DNA from: Mesocentrotus franciscanus
Lineage: Eukaryota; Echinodermata; Echinoidea; Camarodonta; Strongylocentrotidae
Direction: 5' to 3'
DNA length: 64,000 nucleotides
Assembly (NCBI GenBank): GCA_037976565.1
Contig: CP137683.1
Location: 13,287,699-13,351,698, forward strand
Shown here: positions 56,753 through 64,000 of the stretch, one piece after another
Layout of the letters: each line of letters starts with the position of its first letter
How positions within the stretch are numbered: the stretch's first letter is position 1
The notes under the pieces: generated by a model
The model's database searches: none
Seen by the model: only the letters and a program-made list of their open reading frames with translations
Told to the model about the DNA's origin: nothing
Made by a program: the position numbers and the translations under genes

Positions 56753-57019
56753 AATTACCAGATGATGTGCCTGTAATTGAGGCCCTGAAACGCACCCATC
56801 GACACACCCGGCATATTTGCACAAAATCAATACCTCACCTCAAGGGGCAACGTCAGGTATCGAACCAGAACATCGGTGGTCGTTGCCATTGCATGCCCTT
56901 CAACCTTGACACATAAAGGCTGTTAACATTTTTTACCGTTCATCTGGGACAATTTAAAAGTTCTCGCGACATTTGTAACATATTCCATACTTTGGCTACT
57001 GACACAACATCAATACATT

Positions 57020-57365
57020 CATGTAGAGGTGTCTAGTCAAGTGGTTTGAAGAACTGACAGGAGATGCCAAGGTTGTGGGTTTAATTCTGGGACAGCATTT
57101 ATGTCTTAATTTCATCTACATTGCTTAAGGTGTTAAATGGATACCCGGTAGGGCAGTAGGATGCGAAAGTCATTGTAGTTTATTCAGCATTTTGAGCGTC
57201 TGTTAAAATGGCGCCTGACTAGAATGCTCCCCAGGAGTGGAGAAAGTGCATACACTGTGTGCTGGCAAGCCTCAATCCGATGAACGGAGTAATAATATAT
57301 CAGTAGAGTGCTTAGAGGCCCCCAAAGAAGTATAAAGGGCTAGATAAAACCAGAATGTTATTGAG
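57020..57365 (+). mobile_element. tRNA-derived SINE (copy 4, longest, with 3' body)
   Basis: Diverged A box ('gtctagtcaagtggtttg') and B box ('tgggtttaattctggg'), then 'catttatgtcttaatttcat', 'taaatggatacccggtaggg', a middle 'gcgcctgactagaatgctcc', and a 3' body 'gtagagtgcttagaggcccc...aagggctagataaaa'. The last block is absent from the shorter copies. Confidence 0.7.
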
Positions 57366-58439
57366 CTGTACTGTGATTCTCCCTTGCATTAAATTGCACT
57401 TAGATTTATTCTGAAATGGAAGACTGATTACATGAGTAGTTTCAACCAAAGTGGCTATCAGTATAGACACCTGTGCACACTTGAAATTCTAACAATTATC
57501 CTCACTGAACTTTGAGGAGGACAATTTGTGGACTTAATCTTTACTTCATTTCGAAATTCGGCTTTAAATATACTCTATGGGAATGGCTTTCACAATATTT
57601 GTACTTCTCTCTACTTCAGGGCAATACCTAATACTATTTTTCATCCAAACATATAGAAGAAGATCAATATTTTGGGGCAGGATTGTGTTTGTAGCATGAG
57701 AAATTGGGTGTTGAATGGTATCTTTGAAGGAAGAAGAAGATGAACAAGAAATGAAATGAAACGTACACCACGACTTGTCAGACTAAACAGGGGCAAAGTG
57801 TATCTTTCTAGTTTGCCTCTAGGGCCCGAGGTCCTCTGGTTTCAGAAGGGATGGTGGTGCTGCCCCTAACCTCCTGCTCTTCCGATGCGGTTGTCATGAC
57901 GATGACAAACAAGCGATCGTTAAAATCTGCTCAGGAATGTGGCTAATGGGGAGTGACAACCATCCCAAAATGTTGGTGTCATTTCGAGTGGTACAGGCTA
58001 GACTGATGTGATGGTTAAAGAGGTGATTGGGAGGGGGTTGCCATGTGGTAAGGGGGCAGAAGATTGAATGACCAAATCATATCTCCATTTGGGGAGTGAT
58101 TCTATCATAACATATATTGTTTGAAAAAATATTACCTAGATTTGGTTAGAAACAATGCTAGATTGATATCTGCTTTGGATGGGTTTAGGCTTGTCTCTGG
58201 GAGGGGAGGGGTGTGGGGTGGTAGTCAAATGAGTGTCTTTTGCATTTTTAAGTCCTTTTTTCCCCTCATGTCATTCTTGCATACAATGTAATGTGCTATG
58301 ATACACAGTGTGAATGCCATATGCACCTATTTACATATACATAGGCATCTATCCAGCTGATTGGAGCCTATTATCCAGAATTCCAGATATACGAAAAATA
58401 ATTAGTTAATTGCAAATGAAAATGTACTAATACACCAGA
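57366..58439. other. Non-coding DNA
   Basis: No gene recognised. A GC-richer patch lies at 57815-57910. Confidence 0.45.
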
Positions 58440-58470
58440 ATATTTCTCTCTTTCTCTCCTTCTTTCTCTC

Positions 58471-58514
<44 letters not shown>
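58440..58514. repeat. (CT)n microsatellite
   Basis: CT/CTTT repeats ending in about 18 perfect CT units. Confidence 0.95.
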
Positions 58515-58518
<4 letters not shown>

Positions 58519-59035
58519 TCTGCATTTGTGTCTGTCTACCGATCCTATTGTCTCTGTAGGGTCATATTCTAAGGCTTCCAATATATATTCATGGATGTCA
58601 CAGATCTAAAAAAAAGTGCAGCTGAGAATTCAGCAATGCCCTTGAACTAGAAAGAAATATATCATTTGGGTCTCATTCATCATTGTGTCTCAAAAACAAA
58701 ATGTCAGTGAGTTATTAAACCAGATGCTTCTTCTTCTTGATCCAGCATTCTGATGCTGTTTACGATCAACAGAAAACCTGTTTATAACTATCTCTAAATA
58801 AGCATACTATAAGCAACGGCTGCCATTTCTCATAATACTAGAAGTGATAGTTACCATTTTCTATAACTTGTCATGGCTTTATTCTTCTTTACATTATTAG
58901 TCTCTTTTTTGCTTACGCCTTTTATGAATTTGTAACTCCAGATGAAATTCTATTTTCTTTCATTCATTAGAAGTTTGTTCTTTTATTGTTATTAAACTTT
59001 GATAATTTCAACCTCAGACATAAGGTAATCACAGC
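58515..59035. other. Non-coding DNA
   Basis: Nothing recognised. Confidence 0.5.
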
Positions 59036-59220
59036 TTCATCTCTCAATTTCTCTGCCCTCTCACTATTTTTTCCTCCTTCTCTCTTTTTCCTCTCTTTCT
59101 TTCTTCATTTCTCTCTCTCTCCCTCTCTCTCTCTCACTCCTATCTCTTGCTCTGTCAATCTCTACCTCCCCTATCCCCTCTAAGAATCTGGCTCTCCCTT
59201 TAATTTCCTCCTCCCTTCCA
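59036..59220. repeat. Pyrimidine-rich low complexity
   Basis: CT/TTCC-rich tract. Ser/Leu- and Arg/Glu-rich frames are artefacts. Confidence 0.9.
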
Positions 59221-59232
59221 CTGCATCTTGCA

Positions 59233-59736
59233 GCGTGTCCACACACAAAACAATTTATCCCGAAACTCTATAACGATACGTCGTATAAAGAATCATCGTA
59301 TAAATTCCAGGGTGTCCACACACAAGAAACGTCGTATAAAGAATCATCGTATAAATTCCAGGGTGTCCACACACACAAGAAAGTAATCCCAAAACTCTAC
59401 AGCGAAATGTCGTATAGGTGCGCAGTTTGCTACTGCGGTCATGAAATGGAAGCGGAAATGAGAGGTCAGGTCTCCTTTCGCGATCCGACGTTAAGCCCGC
59501 CCAGTTAGACTAGTTCCGTCCACACACAAAATTTCCGTGATTAAGCGTGATTAGGCGTTACCGGTAGTTATTGAGTTCTAGTTCGAAACGATGCCCAAAC
59601 CTGCATTTCGTTATACGACGTTTCGTTATACGACGTATCGTTAGTAAGCGTCCACACACACAATTTCATCATATAACTATCGCGAAACGGTATAACTAAT
59701 CACGCCTAATCACGGAAAATGTTGTGTGTGGACAGG
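59233..59736. mobile_element. Compound TIR element, 'GTCCACACACAA' type
   Basis: Outer ends 'gtgtccacacacaa' (59235) and inverted 'tgtccacacacaaca' (59735). The left end is repeated three times (59235, 59312, 59364), each with 'cgtataaagaatcatcgtat' or a piece of it. An inner pair, 59517-59735, has a better TIR (gtccacacacaa, 'tttccgtgattaagcgtgat', 'taggcgtta') and looks like a complete short element on its own. CpG-dense, no transposase frame. No clear target duplication. Confidence 0.7.
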
Positions 59737-60010
59737 GGGTCTATCTCTCTCCCAACATCACCATCAGCATCAGCATCATCATCATCTCTCTCTCGTTTCT
59801 CAGTCTTTCATTCTATATCCATCCTTATCTGTCTCGCGTCCATATCTCTTCTCCACCGTTTAAAAATGTTCCTCTCTCCATCTCTTCCAGCCTCAGTCTC
59901 CCTCCCTCCCTCCCTCCCAACCTTTCTTACACTATCCACTTTCTCTCTTCCAGCTCCAGCCCTCCCCTCACCATCCTGTCTCCCCTTCATTCCCAATACA
60001 CCGGCAATGA
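59737..60010. repeat. Pyrimidine-rich low complexity with (CATCAG)/(CCCT) units
   Basis: CATCAG/CATCAT then CT and CCCT repeats. The 149- and 107-codon frames here are Ser/Pro/Leu artefacts. Confidence 0.85.
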
Positions 60011-60864
60011 TCCTGATCCACTTTTCTTCTTTCAGCTTTCGTTCTAATCCGCTACCTACCCGTCGCCAGCCCGTTTCACCTGGGACACTTCCTTATCGCC
60101 AGAAACTAATCGATGTGTTTACTCCCCCGACAATCTTTTTTTTTTCACCAAACCTCCCTTGTGCATGAAAAAACAAAATCCCCTTGGCAAGAGGTCTTAA
60201 CCTGTTGCGTCCTAATCTGGGAAGAAATCTTGGTGATTTCTACAGAGGCGCCACAGATGGGAATTGGCACGGAGCTGGAAGGGTTAAGGGCCTCAGTGGG
60301 ACATTAGCGCAGCTCATCCACCACGCGGGATGGGACTATCAATAACAATTACGCTATTTGTTAGACGGAGAAGAGCGTACGTATATACTGCCGCGAGGCT
60401 TGTAAGGTTGATGCTGGTGCATTCACATGCTAAGAAATGACGATTTCTAAGAATGGTTCCATTCTGCTAGAAGGTTTACTAAAAAGGAAAATAAATATTG
60501 CCCCAATATTTTACCCAAAATCTCATCCAAGTCAATTTTCATACCTACTGTTATTTTCTTGATCAAATCATGCTTTATGAGCCTTGCAAATTTACATGAA
60601 TATGATTGGTATTATGTAAATGCTTAGAAACATGTTACAAATAACAAGACCAACTAAAAAAAAAGAAATTAAATCAAGATCCCTGAAATACAGGTTGCAG
60701 AGCAAGAAAAACAAAGTTCAAAGGGGACTATATCTTATGAATTGCACAAGTTTACAAACTCTTACCATTGGACTATCCTGACCCGTTTGTTCTTTATAAT
60801 TGAGTATTTAACTGTTTGAAGTTCAAACTTAATTACCCACTAAGTTAGATCTGGTATCGTCTGT
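60011..60864. other. Non-coding DNA; CpG-richer patch at 60180-60420
   Basis: 60300-60390 has 'atcaataacaattacgctat' and CpG-rich flanks ('ccaccacgcgggatggg'), so a regulatory patch is possible. No exon supported. Confidence 0.35.
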
Positions 60865-60942
60865 TCAGAACCCCAAAAGGTTTTAACTCTGTATTAAAGT
60901 ATTAATCTGTATTAAAGTATATAAGGTATCTCCCTTCTGGCT
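60865..60942. repeat. Palindromic hairpin element with internal duplication
   Basis: 'ctgttcagaaccccaaaagg' left, 'ctcccttctggctcc' right. The central 'tctgtattaaagtatt' is duplicated, widening the loop. Confidence 0.6.
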
Positions 60943-61310
60943 CCAAATAGACAATATTGCAATATCAGAATGCCTACTTACTCAAAATTTGTATAATTTA
61001 TTACCCCAGTCTATTTTTTCTACAAAATCCACAGACGCATACAAATGTCATCTCGTACAAATTTGCCTTACGAACATACGTTCCGAAGAATGTGATTTAC
61101 TCTGCGTAAGTGTGAACAAACAAGTTTTTTTTTTCCCCTCCCTCTTAACTGTCATTGTCAATGTGGCATCAAGCCGTTGCTCACAAATTCATCGAAAAAT
61201 GGGTTGGGATGTCTCTCATGTCCTGGGGAATCGGCTCAGAGTGGCTAAGATATCCTAGACACAACATTTTCCTCAGAAAAAAACAAATCGTTTGCTTAAA
61301 TGTCGTCTTC
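60943..61310. other. Non-coding DNA
   Basis: Nothing recognised. The 89-codon + frame from 60989 has no known family. Confidence 0.45.
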
Positions 61311-61370
61311 TGAGAGCCGGAAGGGCATTGAATCAGTGTTTCACATGGAATTAATGTCATTCTAGCTCTG
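61311..61370. repeat. GAGCCAGAAGGG palindromic hairpin element
   Basis: Left 'gagagccggaagggcattga', right 'aattaatgtcattctagctc'. Confidence 0.75.
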
Positions 61371-61589
61371 GACAGTGGATGTAGGAATGTTGCTGCTGGC
61401 GTGTAGTAGCATTAACGTGTTGACCTACTGGAAACATGATGTGAAAGTTTTTTTCTTCCCTTTCTAAGTGGTGGGTACGTGTTTGTGCGATGCACAGACT
61501 GATTATTACTGACATCTGTTTCAATGATTGGGACCACACAATCGAGCTGAATGATTTTATATATAAAAGCTTATTGACTTATATCATGA

Positions 61590-61676
61590 TATATCGTCTG
61601 TTTGAAGCGAGAAGGGCATGAACTCATACTTTAACACAGAATTAAAACCCTTCTGGCTCTGAACAGATGATATGAT
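61590..61676. repeat. GAGCCAGAAGGG hairpin element, longest stem
   Basis: Pairing extends beyond the usual arms: 'atatatcgtctgtttgaagc' on the left pairs with 'gctctgaacagatgatatga' on the right, outside 'gagaagggcatgaactcata' and 'cacagaattaaaacccttct'. The full palindrome is about 85-90 bp. Confidence 0.8.
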
Positions 61677-62099
61677 GACAAAACAGATATTTAAGAGCAA
61701 GATAAACAAATGACAATTGGAGAATGGATGGTATCACTTAATTGTACAATCTGTTAGTTGTTTCATTATTACAGACATACATTTCTATGAGTGAGACCGC
61801 ACATTCATTGTGAATTATTCTTATACATGAATACTCAGACTATCATAATATTTAATGACAAAAAATACATCAAGGTGCCAGTTAAACAAACAAGAAATAA
61901 AGAATGAGTTATAGTACCTACTTGGACCATCAGTTACTTGCTGTTGATTTCAAAGCTTTACCCGGTGGATTTCACGAAAATTACTTTTTAGACGTTGCCT
62001 TTATCCGCAGGATGAGCAAAACCACACATTGTAATTGTCACTTGCCAGAAGTGAAAATGACATTTCAAATGGCGCCTGATACAAAACAACAACCATTAA

Positions 62100-62141
62100 C
62101 CGCCAGAAAGGCTCTGCAGTGATTAAATGCCCTTCTGTCTC
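62100..62141. repeat. Palindromic hairpin element, shortened
   Basis: 'ccgccagaaaggctctgcag' left, 'gattaaatgcccttctgtct' right. Confidence 0.6.
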
Positions 62142-62369
62142 TCAGCAGACAGTATCAGTTTAATAACACTATACTCTCAATTGAATTTATGCTCATATTC
62201 ATTTACGCCATAAAATAGGAAACACGCTTCTCAATCTCTTTTATGCAAATTCTTATTCAGCTCTAGCTGACCCTATTTCCAGATGAACCTAATGCTATCA
62301 ACGGAATGAAATGCATTCGTTAACTATTTTGAACTCAGCAGGGGAGCAATCGAAAAGTCTGCTCCCAAG

Positions 62370-62391
62370 AGAGAGAGAGAGAGAGAGAGAG
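62370..62391. repeat. (GA)n microsatellite
   Basis: About 11 GA repeats followed by a GGGGGG run. Confidence 0.95.
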
Positions 62392-62574
62392 GGGGGCAGG
62401 GATGATTATGATCTACTCAAATCTGATGAATTCTCATTTAAATTCAAAAGTAGGATAATTATTCTTTATATATGCATTTGACTACTGCAGTATACTATGC
62501 ATGTGAGTGCTTGACTGTTGTAAATGCTCCAGGATAAACTACATTGGATGTGATACTAGATGTTACTGCTACAT

Positions 62575-62655
62575 CGGATGCATGAAAAAAGGATGCATGA
62601 AAAAGGATGCCCTTACGCATGAAAAACTTGTATAGGCATTGGGCAATGCCTATGA
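62575..62655. repeat. Short tandem 'ggatgcatgaaaaa' and a 9-bp inverted repeat
   Basis: 'ggatgcatgaaaaaa', 'ggatgcatgaaaaa' and 'ggatgcccttacgcatgaaaaa' in succession, then ATAGGCATT gggc AATGCCTAT (62632-62653), a perfect 9-bp stem. There is no T-run after it, so it is not a terminator-like signal. Confidence 0.6.
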
Positions 62656-63665
62656 TATTGGAATATATGTATAGTCTGCTGAGAAAGCATTAGTTGATAT
62701 CATTTCATGCAGAATTCACACATTTCAGGCTCTCAAAAGGAAATTCATTCATCTGAACATATTTAACAGACTCAATATTGTGCAACAAATTAAAAACTAC
62801 CAGAAAAGAGGAAACTATTACACATCTATTCCGCAAATTGCCATGCAGCTGGCAGAGGGGCGTAAGTACTGTGCATCGTTCTACTAAATGCGCACTTCAC
62901 GTATTGCATTAAGCAGCAGGTCGTTAAGCAATAAAATGCCCATAACTTTAAAAATATGTGATTATTTGATACAAAACCACTCTAATTAGGTAGTTACAAT
63001 CAATTTTCTGTTTCACATTAGCTGTCATGTTTTTAAAAATGGCAAAATTATGTATAGAACACTCAAAACCTTTGAAGTGAGTTATCAGAAATATGCTCGG
63101 GTACTATTAATGACCTTCTGCCAGCGGAACAGCGAAAACTGTCCTTACCCCACCCTCCCCAATTTTGAAGGCTGACAAGAAGAAGAAAACAAAATCAAAA
63201 CTTGATTCTCAACAATCATAACCGACATTGTCCTAGAAACCCAGAAAGGGCAAAAATGTTAACCTACCAATTTATGAGGATGTCCTTTAAAAAAAGCCCA
63301 GCAGGGCCGATGCCCTCGAACAATATCTATGTTGAATGCAAGAGAGAAATCCTCATCCCACACTGATAGAATGATCAACTTATTCATGCTGCCACCAAAA
63401 AATGCAATTTTGATGAAAATTATTTAAAAAATGAAAATAGATAGGCCTACAAGGATGTTAAGGTTGATGAAAATGTTCAAGAAATACCTGATTGTATGAA
63501 TTATAATATAAAAATAATTATATGCTTAACCTCCATTTGAAAGATGAACAAAAAATGGAATTAAAGATGTAAAATGCATAAATATGTTTCTTTTTTCCCC
63601 AAAAATGTTTTGTATTTTGATAACTTTAATGAAATTGATTTTCTTTTCTGCAATTTTTGTTTACT
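62656..63665. other. AT-rich non-coding DNA
   Basis: Nothing recognised. Confidence 0.5.
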
Positions 63666-63915
63666 GGTTTATTTGTTTATTCAATCATTCATTTATATAT
63701 TCGTTTATTTAATCATTTATACATACATGTAGGCCTTCAGTTATACAAGCATTCATATAATCATACATAGACATATATTAATTTAGTTACCAATAGTACA
63801 TTCATTCAGTAATCAATGCAGTCATGCAGTCTTACAATGATTAATTCATCATATATTTAAATATTCATTCACTCATGAATTGATTGATTCATAAGTTCAT
63901 ACATTTATAAACATG
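63666..63915. repeat. AT-rich degenerate (TTCATTTA)n-like low complexity
   Basis: Repeated 'ttcattcattta', 'ttcgtttatttaatcattta', 'attcattcagtaatc' words. This is slipped low-complexity sequence. Confidence 0.7.
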
Positions 63916-64000
63916 TTCATGGTTGCAACTTACACTATCCTTGACATATCTACGTGCTATATCAGTTAAACATTTATGAAGTAAAATAGATGGCTCAATG

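Overview
This 64-kb window is eukaryotic, AT-rich (roughly 60-65% by eye) and almost entirely non-coding. It has no operons, no ribosome-binding-site-led ORFs, no rRNA and no intact tRNA. The repeat content points to an echinoderm, most likely a sea urchin. It includes four tRNA-derived SINEs with a shared 'ccctttggcaagacattaatcc...ggagtaaatggg'-type body, short hairpin repeats built on 'gagccagaaggg', MITEs with 'gtgtttcacaaag' or 'aagtccactcc' termini, and very many (CT)n/(GA)n tracts. The organism assignment comes from remembered repeat families, not from a search. The window reads as a long intron, or intron plus intergenic DNA.

Gene content: only one short coding stretch looks real. It is a possible first coding exon on the minus strand at 4360-4575 (72 codons, ending in frame at a strong GTGAGT donor), preceded by about 0.9 kb of CpG-dense DNA (4576-5470) that could be its promoter. 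I do not recognise the protein. Farther upstream on the same strand, at 12346/12347 and 53605/53606, two pyrimidine-rich, AG-free tracts end in CAAACAG directly followed by GTAAGT or GTGAGT. That is the structure of zero-length recursive splice sites, so a minus-strand transcript may cross most of the window as a long intron. Several islands of denser CpG or clustered POU, homeodomain, Otx-like, Sox-like and CRE-like words (13.4, 36.6, 48.0 and 54.4 kb) are candidate cis-regulatory modules.

Mobile DNA: three TTAA-flanked MITEs (26286-26663, 38737-39114, 44880-45646); a TA-flanked TIR element that encloses a reverse-transcriptase fragment (37032-37580); two related long-TIR MITEs with 3-bp target duplications (32459-32747, 51928-52249); a loose group of five TIR elements, at least four sharing internal 'cgtataaagaa'-like words (about 25.4, 27.0, 42.3, 55.6 and 59.2 kb); four SINEs (28.0, 43.3, 50.2, 57.0 kb); and decayed LINE pieces (26.07, 37.2-37.4, 38.2 kb). 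About 20 copies of a palindromic 50-100 bp 'gagccagaaggg / cccttctggctc' hairpin are scattered from 10.9 to 62.1 kb.

Tandem DNA: degenerate 100-180 bp repeat arrays at 0.8, 3.8, 9.3, 11.4, 28.4, 40, 44.6-46.0 and 51.7-52.5 kb. Two of these arrays carry transposon insertions, so their insertion sites can be read directly. A striking 650-bp G/T-only minisatellite lies at 33424-34078. Microsatellites account for nearly all of the longer Ser/Leu-, Val-, Thr- or Gly-rich open frames, which are not genes.
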